DNA of 64,000 bases, from contig PDUO01000025.1 in the NCBI GenBank assembly GCA_003008705.1, forward strand, positions 375,709-439,708. Reading direction: 5' to 3'. How positions within the stretch are numbered: position 1 is the stretch's first letter; every line of letters starts with the position of its first letter. This document shows positions 44,729 through 56,973 of this stretch, piece after piece. This DNA is from Pezicula radicicola. Taxonomy: Eukaryota > Ascomycota > Leotiomycetes > Helotiales > Dermateaceae. The notes under the pieces were generated by a model that had not been told where the DNA came from, made no database searches, and saw nothing but the letters and a program-made list of their open reading frames with translations. Made by a program: the position numbers and the translations under genes.

Positions 44729-47507
44729 ATGAGATTGATAAGGACCGTGGCCGCTTTTGCGGCCTTTTCAACAGGTGTTGAGGGGTATTGGAGAAGTTAG
44801 TATATTTGTACAGAAATGTTTTGGTAGTATTGAGTGCTAACAAGTGCTTCAGTGAGTTGTTCAATCATTCAGACGGGAAGAGTTGTAAGTGATAAACCCA
44901 TTGGCAACCATATTTTCCGTCTGTACTAACAATGTCTCCCCAGGACCCAGTAATAAACTTTGGCACTGTATCATCACATGTGCACAAAATTTCTGGAGCA
45001 GCAAGTAAGCACAAAAAGGATATACCCAGCCGTCAGGATGACTGACAATGCTGACCCTCACTACCAGATATCAACGTCAACTCAACATATGCCAGTCTCC
45101 AACAATCAGAATGTACAAGCTGTTCAATCCAAGCTGATAAATCCGCATACTGGACCCCACAACTCTACTACCAGCATGCATCTGGACAATATGAAGAAGT
45201 CCCCAATTCAGGCATGGCCATCTACTATCTGGGACGTGGTATCGGAGCCGATGGGTCAGGAGCGATCCCCTTCCCAGAAGGCCTCCAAACGCTCTCGGGA
45301 AATAGCTTTGCCAGATCCTACGATAATAGCACAATGACTTGGGGAAACAAAACGTATCCGAGTAGACCAGTTGCTGACCGAGTAAGCTTCGCCTGTATTG
45401 ACTATAATAACCCGATTCCTCAAACTACTGGGATGCTTCATACGACTTGTCCAAATGGCCTGCGAGCTCAGATCCAGATGCAGAGTTGTTGGGATGGAAA
45501 ACGTCTCTCTTCAAGCGACCAAAGCCACGTTGCATACCTCTCACAAATCGACAATGGAGCTTGTCCGCCAACACATCCATACCTCCTCCCTCATGTTTTC
45601 TACGAGGTCTTATATGGCGTAACCCAATTCTCGCCTGCGAAAGATGGAGGAAAGTTTGTTTTTGCTAATGGAGATGAGACGGGTTATGGTTTCCATGGCG
45701 ACTTCTTCAATGGTTGGGATACACCAACTCTACAAGCTGGAATCAACACTTGTCTTAAGGGTACTGGGACCGGACCCGGTACTCCAGGCGATGGCGGTGT
45801 GGATGATTGCCCAGCTTTCGCAGCGACGAATAATGACAATTTTGCCTCTTTATGCCCGGAACGCTCTCCTGTTTACTCCTGCGAGCCGGTTCATGGGGTT
45901 ATTGGTACTTCTTTACCAGGTTGTATTACACCTACAGGATTTGGTCCAGCCTCTAGTGCTGCGTTAACAGTTTGCCCTGGTGGTAACTCGGCTGCCTGTT
46001 CAGCAAATTATAACACAACTGGTCCTTTGGTGGTGAGTGGTAATGCGGACTATAAGAGTATCGGGTGTTTTACAGAAGCGACTGGTGGTCGAGCTCTGAC
46101 AGCAAAGAGTTACTCTAATGTGACGAACACTGTTGAGCAATGCCTCGCTTTCTGTTCAGGATACACATATGCCGCTGTCGAATGGGGTGTCGAGGTATGT
46201 AATCATTTTTATTTTATTTCCTGAAAGCTTGCCCTGGCCGTTCCTGCAGAAAAGAAGAACGATGAGATCGGTGGCTTTTTTCCCGATATCCAGGGGACTT
46301 TTTGAAGGCGTATCGTGATGCTCGCTTCTCCCGCAATTGACGAATGATAACTGACCATTGTTGTGTTCGACTACAAACAGTGCTATTGTGGCCAGAAATT
46401 AAATACAGGGAGTGTGCAGGCAAAGGCGAGCGATTGTGATATGAGTTGCAGTGCAAACCAATGGGAAATTTGCGGTGGGAGTTCGAGACTTAATGGTGAG
46501 AGTGTTGATGGATTAAAGGTGAGATTCACTAATGTCGCGTTGTAGTATATCTTCTCAAAAACGCTGCCTCGTCCTCAACTTCTTCAACAACAACAAAGTT
46601 GTCTAGCACAACTTCCACAGTCTCTTCCGCACCAACATCAACCACAATCAAAACTTCTTCTTCTTCATTGACTGGAACATCTTCTTCATCTACAATGAAG
46701 TCCTCCACTTTCATCACGCTTGTGGCGTCCACGAGCTCAGTCTACTCGCAATCCACCGTTGCAACCTCCACCACTTCCGCAGCAGCCAGCCCAACTGGTC
46801 CTGCCATTGTCCCTGGCGATGCCAAATTCTCCTACTTCGGCGTAAGTCTCTTCTTCCCCTCAATTACTCGAGTCTTCAACTGACCATCTCAGTGTGTCAA
46901 CGAACCGTCCAGTGGTCGCGCCTTCCCCACTAAACTCACAATCACCGGCGCAAAGACCGTCGAAAACTGCCTTGCAGCAGCCGCAAATTATCAATGGGCA
47001 GGTCTCGAATATGGAGGTGAATGCTGGGCTGGAATGACACTTGATCAAACCACCGCAACAAACGCCAGTGCTTCCTCCTGCAAGATGACCTGTTCTGGCA
47101 ACACCAAGCAAATCTGCGGCGGACCCAGTCTCCTCACTCTTTACCAACGCATCGTCCCCACCACCCAAGGGTTCATCGGTGGCAACGCAAAAGGATTCAA
47201 TTATTATGGCTGTGTTCAAGAACCTTCTAGCGGACGACTCCTGAACAATAAACTTGCGGCAAATAGCTCCATGACTGTAGATATGTGCATGACCTTAGTG
47301 GCTGCAGCAAACAATATCCAAGGTGCTGGATATCAGTTCTTGGGTGTTGAGTATGGAAGGGAATGTTGGGCTGGTACTAAGAATCAGAGCGCGATCATTA
47401 TGGATGGTGCAGGTGGGAATGGTTGTAATATGCCGTGTGCTGGTGATGCGACGCAGTGGTGTGGTGGAAGTTCTAGACTTAATCTCTACACGAGAATGCA
47501 GGGATGA
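44729..47507 (+). CDS. secreted DUF1996 protein with three WSC domains
   Basis: Seven exons (44729-44795, 44853-44884, 44944-45004, 45068-46194, 46381-46495, 46546-46841, 46893-47507) give 770 residues. A signal peptide (RTVAAFAAFSTGVEG) is followed by WRMSC, GRVDPVINFGTVSSHVHKISG, the His-containing DUF1996 opening, then IQADKSAYWTPQLYY, SCWDGKRLSS and GFHGDFFNGW, to about residue 290. A first WSC domain runs IGCFTEATGGRAL to EICGGSSRLN. A Ser/Thr-rich linker and two more WSC domains follow (YFGCVNEPSSGRAF; YYGCVQEPSSGRLL to WCGGSSRLN). WSC domains bind wall polysaccharide; DUF1996 function is unproven. No GPI or membrane anchor is seen at the end, so it is probably released into the wall. 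Confidence 0.92.
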
Positions 47508-49724
47508 AGGAGGCTTGGTTGAAGTGATAGGTCATCGTCTTGAACCCTCGGAGCGAGATAACCTTTCCGATTGCACATTTTATTCCAACTTGGGATGATT
47601 TGGGCTTGTTTGTAAGCGAAGGGTGGTGGTCCGAGGGTTGGCTTGCGCTCGTCGCTCATGCAGGAACGGCTAGTTCTTGCAGGGTCTTTCAACTTTATCT
47701 AGCTGCAGGCAGGTATTACTTCTTGATCTGGAAGACTTTTGCCGAATTAATCGGTTTTATCCCTCGTACATACATTTACTTGCTCTTGCAGTCTCACACG
47801 GAGCTGCATGGAGATTACATAGGAATACAGGAAATATTGGCTTTTCAGTCAACTTAATACCTTTGTGTTATTTTAGTACCAGAATCATTATCTGATAATC
47901 TTAAAAAAGCAATATAGCAATATATTCTAGCTATGAACAACAAATATCAACACTATTTTCATCCAAAGCTACCAAAGCACATCTTAGATTGCAGTGTTAC
48001 ACTTTAAAAAAAATTGTCAAACTCCAATTTCTATTATATATTGCAACCCAAACCTAAAAATCCCATTTGACACCGAGGAGAAGCTTCTTTCATATCTCAT
48101 GAAATGAAACGAGGAGCATCCCAACAAGGGAATCATCAACCAATGCTACATAACCAATAACTGGGAAGGATATAGGACATAATGATTTTAGACAGCTTTT
48201 CGGTCTACAAATTTCTCCAGACCATGAGTCTAGGAAGTCCTGGTGCGTCAAGAGGTAAGACCGTTGAAGGCCCTGGTGGTTCAGAGTTTTTAGACAAGAA
48301 AAGTTGTCAGCCAACTTTCTGCTGTCAAGCTTCTCTTCTTTTGGCCAATATTTCTTCTACTACAAGCCCTACAAGTCATCAAGCTGGGATAACCGTGCCG
48401 TCCACTGGATTCCTTTTAACAAAGTTGATGCTGTATGCAGATCTCTCTCTCTGTTCTCCTATACCTTCCGCACGCTCTAAACACGCAAACTTAAGTTGAA
48501 TTGACCGTATATTGCTCTTGATTGATTGAGACTTAAGTGGATGAATAACTTACCTAGGTATATAAGAAATTGAGAGTGTGATAAAAAAATTGTAAGTAGA
48601 TTGGACACATCCTTGCTTTGCGTGACTAATGAGTCTTTGTGGTAATTCACCTACAGAGCACTCTTATACAACAAATGTGATAATTATACTTCCTTTACAC
48701 TAAGTTGGCTAAGTAGGGGGATAACTCATTTCATCTAGATTGCTTGAGTAGTATGTTCCTCTCTCTTTGGTGGTAACATTTTATGAAAATCTTATTTTGA
48801 CGGATAGGAACTACTTAAGCCATTTTCTTTTTAAAAAAAAATACAATTCAAAGGAGCTATTTGTCCTATTTGTCCTAATTTTCCTAATTTTCCTAACTGC
48901 AATTATCTCTGACCTAATGTACCCTTTCTATATATATTGATTTTTAAGTACTTTACTATTAGCCACTTCTAGACTTGTTCCCTAAGATAACTAACTGTAG
49001 ACCTTCTAGGAATCCCTCTTGTTCTATAAGGATGTTCTTGGGAAACTTGCCTAATTGTTTTCTGCTTGCTTCTTCGAAACTAATAAAGTAATAAACGTTC
49101 AAACCAACATATATTTGTAGTTTAACATTTATACTACAGCACTTGTTATAAATAGTGCATGAAATTTATAAGGAATAATTAAAAGAAGGTTTAAGATGTT
49201 AATATGACATGAAAAGAGATTAAGATGGGGCTGGCAGATACAGAGAGCAGAATTGCTATAATCTAGCTTGAGCTTAATCATGTGTTAAAATGTATGTACT
49301 TAGTAAATATACCTCCTTAGCTCTCCTATCTATAACAGCTTTTTAACTATTTATTTCTCTTGTACTATATCTAGGCAAAGCTTTATTATCAAAAAGATAT
49401 CTCTTAGCAACATGCTCATAGTCGTATTAAAAAGCCAAGAAAAAGTATAACCAAATTTTAGAACTACTGAAAGTCTTTAAGCTTAAAAAAGATATTTAAG
49501 GGAACATCTAGCTTTACTTTAGTTGGTTTCGATATAGATACTCCTAATGCTTCTACTAGTATTGTCCTTTTTATGCCGAAATAATGCAATGGTTGAAAGT
49601 AAACTTAGTTTGGTTACAATTGTTTAAGTTCAGCAGGGCTATCTTTTAAAAAAAATTGCCATTATATCTTTGAGATCTACTAAATACCTTCTTACATTTT
49701 AAACAATGTTAACCATAATAGCCT
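47508..49724. other. long AT-rich intergenic
   Basis: 3' flank of the DUF1996 gene, then over 1 kb of AT-rich DNA (48540-49720) with short repeats such as TTTGTCCTA and TTTTCCTAA near 48860-48895. Frames at 48090-48499 show no motif. Likely an eroded transposon zone. Confidence 0.45.
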
Positions 49725-51356
49725 CTACAAAAAGTTGAGAAGATCTATGTATTCGTAGTACCCTCAGTAGCATTCACTAGATACGTCAGTTCGTAAGTCC
49801 AAAACTAAGTTTGCAAGATAAAGAAGGTACAAATAAATAAAACTTACAAAGAGCCATATACATCATACCAAACTCATCCGCCTCCTCTAACCACATTTCC
49901 GACCGTCTATCCAACTCGGAACCAGGTTTCAACATCCCCAATTCCTTCATAGTATACTCACCATCCTTCCATCTCCCCAACCACTTCTCATACCCCGCTT
50001 CCCACTCCTCCTCCGTCCTAGCACCCCACAATTCCTTCCCAGCAGGAGCAGGCATAAACCCAAGTTGGGTACATGGAAAAGTAGGTAGATTGTTCAAAAC
50101 AGCATACATCCATTCAAAACAATATATAGACATTACTGTTCTGCGTTTACAATTTACTGTTATCCAATCTTTGTACGAGGGACGTGTATGTGCGGTTTCT
50201 TCTGGTAATATGAGGTTCTTTTGACAGATGTAGAAGCATAGTTCTTGTAGGGAGACGAGGATTAAAGGGTCGAATGTTCCTGTTGATGGTTTTTGGGGAA
50301 TCGGGAAGAGGAGGATTATGGAGTAGATTAGGAGGACTTGGAAGGTTGTTAGGAGGATTTCTGAATTGTAGGTTCGGTACTGTTTGTTTGTTATTAGAGT
50401 ACTCATTTTTCGTTCATTGTGGAAATTGAATCATAACGGATTGAAGAGAACTTACCTCATTGAAAAGTCTATCCATCTCTCGCCGAATGGTAACCTGAAC
50501 CAAATTACTACCTGCATCTTCGGTAGTACTTGCTTGCCACATCTGTGACAAGATAAAGCAGTTTACAAGTGGAAGTGGAAGATATCTGGATGATAATTGG
50601 TTTGGATGCATGAATGGTGGCAGTTGTTTTTTTCGGGCCATCATTCGTGGATATGTTCTGAAGACTCGGCTGAGAAGTGACATGCTTTGTTTCATCAATG
50701 CAACTTTAGCATTTGATTGCCCAGCGTAGGGATAGAGCCATCGGTGTTGGATTTGAGTTATGTCCCCCCCTTCAGTTGGTGATGTGGGAGTAAGGTGCGG
50801 TGAGAGTGGCACTGCTGTTGTTGATGGAGGCTCAGGGTCCGGAATATTTGATTGGTTGTTTATTTGGACAAAATTTGGATCGTATTGTGGATTTGGTTCG
50901 CTATTTGACGTTGGTGTGTTAAAGGTATAATCTACTGGAGCTCTTGATGCTGAGTTATCCCAAAGTGAATGCTCGGTAGTATCTGCGTAACCATTCGAGG
51001 GCGTAGGGATGTTCCATCCTGATCGATTTACGTCTCGCGGAGCAGCATCTTCTGGACTTGAAGAAGCTTTTCTGCTTTGCTTGCGTGTTTTGCGAAGACC
51101 AGGTTGGTCTCGTTGAATTTTAGAACCATGGCTTACATATTCGCAGGAATGTTTTCGAAGGGCGCACCGAGAGCAGCAGGGCTGCTTTTGGTCGCAGCGT
51201 GTCTTTGCAGTAGAACACTGGCGGCATGATTTCTGTCTGGGAGAAGAAACTATGCGCTCGAGGCATTGTCTTGAGTGTCGTAGAAAAGACGAACCTTTGA
51301 AGACAGTCAGATAAGATCTTATTGTTCATAATCATGCCAAGAGTAAGGTGGGTCAT
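49725..51356 (-). CDS. Zn2Cys6 transcription factor
   Basis: Proposed exons 51356-51295, 51236-50456, 50379-49848 and 49744-49725 give 464 residues. Exon 2 opens RQKSCRQCSTAKTRCDQ and continues KQPCCSRCALRKHSCEY, the CxxC-x6-C...CxxC-x6-C binuclear zinc cluster. The first intron is supported because only its acceptor at 51238-51237 brings an ATG into frame. A Ser/Pro/Asn linker follows, then MKQSMSLLSRVFRTYPRMM and a helical middle region with YRTYNSEILLTTFQVLLI and DWITVNCKRRTVMSIY, typical of fungal regulators. The last exon of 20 bases is tentative. Relatives are usually longer, so the C-terminus may be truncated or continue in an unseen exon. DNA-binding regulator; target unknown. Confidence 0.75.
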
Positions 51357-52931
51357 CTATCAACCAGCGACCACCATCAAGGTCCAGAGCTAATCGTAAT
51401 TGATAATGTATGGAGACAATAACAATATGTTTGAACTTCTTTGGGCTGTTTCTTATGGTTGGTGGGGAACCCGGAGCTCACGACTTACGAATTGTATACT
51501 GTTTATGGCAGATAGGACAATCAAATGCATGGCCCAAGTTCGGAGATCCCCCGTCGGCCATTTCAACAATCTGTGCAATGCTCAAATTTCGGGTTTTGGT
51601 TGATTTCCCGTAGTTGTATGTATGTTGTAAGTGTTTCGTTCACCGGTTTGAGAGCAATGCGTTTTCATAATCCGGAGTTTTGGTTGCCAAGTCCGAAGTG
51701 ATTTTCATGCCAAGGAATGCTTACTGTATCAAAAAGGGGATGTCGCTTACGAGAGCGTGAGAAGCAGGTCGTTACCATTGCAGTACGGTATTATAGCAAC
51801 AGAAGTTCATTATGAAGTATTTTCAACTATAAGATAAGTACAGTCACGCACGTTTAGGTAGCCGTGCTTCGATACTGAGAATGGGTTTATTTCTACTAAT
51901 AGATACCATCACTAGGACTTACATGTAATACTTGCTATCACGTTTAACTGATACTAGAAATTCGTAGTTCAATAATTGCCCCCATAGCAGAAATTCAAAG
52001 TTAATGCAAAATTTAAGACGAACATACTCAGCAATCTTCGAGTACTTTACTGCCCGACACCAAGCTCTCGGCGACGGTTCCCAGCGCGCTCATCTTCTCA
52101 TCTAGCGTGAATGTGTTGCTAAATGGGAGAATATATTGACGAATATATGGATCGGAAGTCAATGGATAGTTGCTTGATTTCTATAGGTAGGAAAATGAGA
52201 GTATATATACACAAATGAGAGAGAGTACTGAATCATGCATAAACAACTTGCATGACATCGGAGAAACAGTCTAAATATATGGGAAACGCTTATAAACCGA
52301 CTGCCAGAATAATGCAGTCGGCTCATGTGTGGCATGAACTGAATATAATCAAGATTTATGGTTTCTGAACTGAGTGGCAATACTAGTATATTTGGCAACA
52401 CAGATCCATCACCTGCGTTAATGACATTAGCGCGAGACTTTAGCTCTAAGAATTGGGAGACACTCACCGGTGCCCACATACGAATTCGACATGTTTCGTG
52501 TTTAAGGAACAATGTGATTTAAGAAACTCTATTGTAGAAAGTGAGATAGTATGTCGAAGAGTGTGTTGGTCGAATCATTGGATTGGAGGTTAGCGCATAC
52601 ACGTGACACTCGACATCCACATACTACGAGTTTGACATAGAAATCCACACACCCTAGATTACATGCCCTTAATCTGGTATGTGGATTTCCCATAACCACT
52701 GTGACCACCAAACCATGACCAAAACCGCATATCTTGTGGTATAAGGGCCACCCTCTTCGTCTATGCCACTCCCTATATTAAGCGATCCACGAGTATTTGC
52801 AGTCTCTTGGAGAACCATTTTCTATCCTATTCAGAGCGTAAAAATAACCCATGCCATACCAACCCTGTTTAAATCTATAATACACCCGTACCTAACTCGC
52901 AACCCCAACATTCTTCCAAAAAAAAAAACAT
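51357..52931. other. intergenic, no feature recognised
   Basis: Promoter side of the Zn2Cys6 gene, then DNA with short frames only. 52560-52740 contains several CACATAC/GTATGTGG words as a loose inverted arrangement. Confidence 0.4.
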
Positions 52932-53310
52932 TCAAACCACCTCCTCAACCTCCAATAACGAACCAATCCCCCTAACCCTCTCAACGAACAGCATCCCAAA
53001 CATAGCAGGCATCAGATCATCAAATTGATTTTGTTCCAACTCAACAACCTCAATTACTTCAAGACCTTTCATCGGTTTTCTGGCCTCATCCACAATTAGG
53101 GAAATTCATAAATGTACCTGGAGGTAAACGGTCACAATTCATACCCCTCAGTTTCTCAACCAAAGCCTGTAGTTTCTTCTCAGATCTACCTGCAACAGCC
53201 CATTTTAGATCTGTGGCAAGATTCTTAGTTATGTACTCGGTGACAATTGTAGCCGTATATCCATTTGCACCTAGGATAACGATATCGTATTCTCTTTGGT
53301 TAAGTGCCAT
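52932..53310 (-). pseudogene. saccharopine-dehydrogenase-like oxidoreductase, truncated
   Basis: The minus-strand frame from ATG 53310 reads MALNQREYDIVILGANGYTA, the NAD(P)-binding start of fungal saccharopine-dehydrogenase-like (trans-acting enoyl reductase) proteins. It continues TEYITKNLATDLKWAVAGRSE and EKLRGMNCDRLPPG, then stops at 53086. Another frame continues DEARKPMKGLEVIEVVELEQ and ends at 52932. Family members exceed 400 residues; only the first quarter remains, with a frame change. Confidence 0.72.
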
Positions 53311-53987
53311 TGCTATAAGGTAGTAAAGTGAATGACAAGGGTTGTGATTTGATATCCGTCCAGTCCAATACTAGAAGCCAGTTATTTTATACTTAGATAT
53401 AAATTTTCTCCCCTCCTACTGAACTAGAGAACTTTACAAGTAAGTTTCTTAGTAAACGATATAGACTGCGGAGTTTTTGGATTTAAAGTCCTTGCGCAGG
53501 TAAGGTACTTGTTACTTCGTTTAGCGAGAGTTGTTAGAAATCAGTCTCGGAGAATTTTACATAGAACTCCGGACTACCTATCCTTCATTTCACTTCCTCA
53601 GGTACTCTAGGCAATTACAAACCTATTCTTAATTGTTTATGTAAGACTGGGTTAGAGCATGGTAGAGTAATACGGATCGAAATTAATAAATCATTAATAC
53701 TATCAACCTTAAGTCCTATAAGCTATAAAAAGAAATCGCAAAGAGAGGCGATTCTTTTAATCTAGTTAGAGATTCTCGACTTAGCTTCACTCGTTAGAAT
53801 TAGTTTAGTAATATCCTTTTAATTCAGATATAATTTACACTATCTCTACTTCTCTAATAAACCTCTAACCTATTCTATAAATAGCTTAAAAGATAAGAGT
53901 AAAAGAGCGACACTATAAGTTTAATATTATTAATAAAGTTCTTATAATAGTAATATAAAAGTATTTTATAAGTCTAAATGTATTCCT
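53311..53987. other. AT-rich relic DNA
   Basis: Promoter side of the truncated dehydrogenase, then very AT-rich DNA with TATAA/TTATAA words; probably mutated repeat. No gene. Confidence 0.45.
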
Positions 53988-54133
53988 TATCCCTTTATAT
54001 ATCTTATAGCCCTCTACTTATATCCCGGGATGTACACGATAAAATACATATATTTTTTTGGTGGTAGAATTATTGGGGTGTTAAATGATACTTGAATCCC
54101 TGTCTAGAGGGCCGTAAGACACACAAAGGGATA
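53988..54133. mobile_element. TATCCCTTT-type MITE, copy 2
   Basis: Left end TATCCCTTTATATATCTTAT and right end GTAAGACACACAAAGGGATA are imperfect inverted repeats of the same type as 17417-17539. The interior shares TTTTTGGTGGTAGAATTATTGG with copy 1. It lies in AT-rich DNA, and its left end has more A/T changes than copy 1. Confidence 0.62.
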
Positions 54134-55100
54134 AGTCTTTTTTTTTTGTTAAAGAAACTATATACCTATGTACCTGTAAGCTTAGTAATATGAATCTATA
54201 AATGCGTTAAGGAGATACAATTATAGTACTATAAGTAGATATCGTTAAGGGTTCCTAGAATAGTGCTATAAAAGTGTTTTATAGATGTATACTATAAAGG
54301 TGTATTAAGAAGTACTTTGGTAGGAAAACTATATGTACTGTACGTTCACAGCCTACGTACCGTCCGGTAGGTCCTAAGACTTTGTGTTACAGATAAATAC
54401 TAAAGAGGATACACGAAACATTTCCTGTTATTGTAGAATAGATGCCATCTATTAAAACTATTCTAAAGCGCAACTTTCAAGGAGGCTACTATGTTTAAGT
54501 AGTACCATCAAGTCTATACCCTTATATAATAATTATAGCACCTCCTAAAGAATTTCCTAATTAATACATAAAACATTAGATCAAGTGAGTTACTTAAATT
54601 AAGTTACTTAAGTCAATCTCTAACATCTCAACGCGTAGCCACCTATTGGAAGTAGTCTCTTACAAAAGTAATTAATACAATACCATCTTAAAACGTAATC
54701 CCGTGACCAAGCAAGCCCATGTAAGGAACTTCCTTACACTTCATACATTTCCAAGTAACTATGTACCTGAAATGCGGTGACTATCTGACAGAGGTACAGA
54801 GAGGTACACCGCCAATTACAAGACAGGGCCCAGACTTGGTAGGCTAATAGATCACCCCCTGGTGCCCGCCTCACCCTACTGACGTGGACACAAGCTTAGC
54901 CAAAGAACCACGAGAACCCAAGCATTGGGTACAGGTACCTCTGCTGTACTTTGTACGCATCTGTACGTTCTCACATATACAAGGTAATCAACGCAGATAA
55001 TCTGTCAGCCTTTTGAATCTCCGACGCGAGCTTGACCAAGATGAGAGTTGAAAGTAGATATATCCCGCGGGTTGAGTGCCCGAGTGTATGTACTATGATG

Positions 55101-55116
55101 TATGTATGTATGTATG
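55101..55116. repeat. (TATG)n microsatellite
   Basis: Four tandem TATG units. TATGTG variants recur near 55570-55590. Confidence 0.8.
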
Positions 55117-55860
55117 GAGGAACAAGCACAGCAGGTAGAAGCTGTGTATGTGATCTTGACAGGTGCTAGGTAAGTGGTCACGATGAAGTCCTGAAACGTG
55201 GATGGTGCAAGTTATCTATCGCGAGACGGATAGAATTGATGCACCTGCGAGAAGGGCAAAATACGAACGGAAGGAAAATCCCAGGAACCGGGTCCTTCCT
55301 GCTTGTACCTACCTAGGGAGTGAAATGTGTGCCTGCCAACACGGCGTACAGGCTACAACAGCCTGTATTTCGCACAGGACGATAATCGCTAAGAAAATGG
55401 TAGATGCAATGCAAGGCGAGTTACTTAGTATGATGCAAAGGGTTGCCGCACGAGAAGGTAGGATCGAATTGATTTGCCGTGCTTATGGGGGGAAAGAGGG
55501 GCATTTCCGCCTTTTCTGTTTGCTTGTTAGTTGATTTATGATGGGAAGTGCCCGAAGGTTTGGTGGTGGTATGTATGTGTATGTATGTGTGGTGTGAGTC
55601 GAGAATTTGAGCGGTGATGAGATTTACTTCTCGTGCCTTGCATCAGGCTTTGTTCTCTTCTGCATGTGCCTTCGGCAAAGTAGGTAGGCCAAGGTCCCTA
55701 AGGCAAGGCATGGTACAGTACTGTAGCGTGGAAGAAGAGTAGGACTGTAGAGTAGTAGTACGGAAGTACTGTACTGTGGCGGGTAGTTCGCATGCGCGAA
55801 TCAGTTATTAGTTATTTCGTCGTTCTTCTGCCTGCAAAACATCTTGCCTGCCTTGCTTCG

Positions 55861-55882
55861 CCTTGCCTTGCCTTGCCTTGCC
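55861..55882. repeat. (CCTTG)n microsatellite
   Basis: Four tandem CCTTG units plus partial copies on both sides. Confidence 0.85.
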
Positions 55883-56955
55883 TGTGCCTTTCCCACTGCT
55901 CTGCCGCAAGGCGCCGAATTAAAAGGGTAGCGCTGCGGTTACGAGAGAGAGAGCGAGAGGGAGAGGGTCTCGAGTGGCCTGTTTGTGGCGTCGCCAGGTT
56001 TTTGTTGGTGAAGCGTATGAGCTAGTATGTGCAGCAGCGTTGCTGCTTTGCATCTATTTCGCATTTCTGCTGCCGTTCTCGGCGGGGCTTACTTTGAGCA
56101 TGTGGTGTAGTCTTCGTACCGTAATCCATTCGCGTTGGTGAGATGCAGAGTATCTGCCTTAGCGGGTGAACGTTGAAGATTGGTAAGGGCGGGGTCGTCC
56201 ATCCCAAGTCCATCAAGGCTGACGGCTGATGGCTGATGACCGATGTTTATAAGAACAAGGTTGAGCATCTTATACATTGATCGTGAAATTTTTTTAATTT
56301 TTTTTTTCTCTTTCTATTTTCTTGCTCTCTTCGTGTTCAACAGTACCTAGTTACGGTGTAGAGGGACTTATATCCTGAATAGTCTGACGTATCCGCCAAG
56401 GGGAGAGTGAACTGTTCTGTGACCGTGACTGTCTCTGGTGCCTTGTACCTGTCCTGTCCTGTCCTGTTAGCTGAACCCTGAGTTTATTTAATTTATTAGC
56501 TGGAGAGGCTGTGTGGTTTTGACTTCATCATTCCCTTGCATGCGACGATAATGATCTGGCCCAGTCGCTCCTCCTCGCCCTCTTTTTTGACAAACCCTTG
56601 GGACAGCTGACTCGCCAGAGACCGTGAGAACAGGCTCTCCACGAGGTTGGCGAACAGATGGACAAAACGGACAAAGGAGGCCATTGTTTTGTTGGGCGGT
56701 GAGCGGCGGCAGCCCACTATTCTTCTTGCGCCCCTCACTTGTGATAACGGCCAAAGAGCGACGCAGAAAGGGTACGAAGAAAGAGGGAGCCTGAACCTGG
56801 AAGCGACGCACATGCTGGGCGATCTTCCGACAGAAGCCGCCCAGTCACTACTGTAGCGGCGACCGCAGTACGCTGCTCCGTAAAAATGACGACGGAGATA
56901 TAAACCCCCCGACTGAATGCACAATCGTGATTCCAAGAGAATCCAGATCATATAC

Positions 56956-56973
56956 CTGCTGCTGCTGCTGCTG
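56956..56973. repeat. (CTG)6 microsatellite
   Basis: Six tandem CTG units in the upstream region of the C2H2 gene. Confidence 0.85.
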
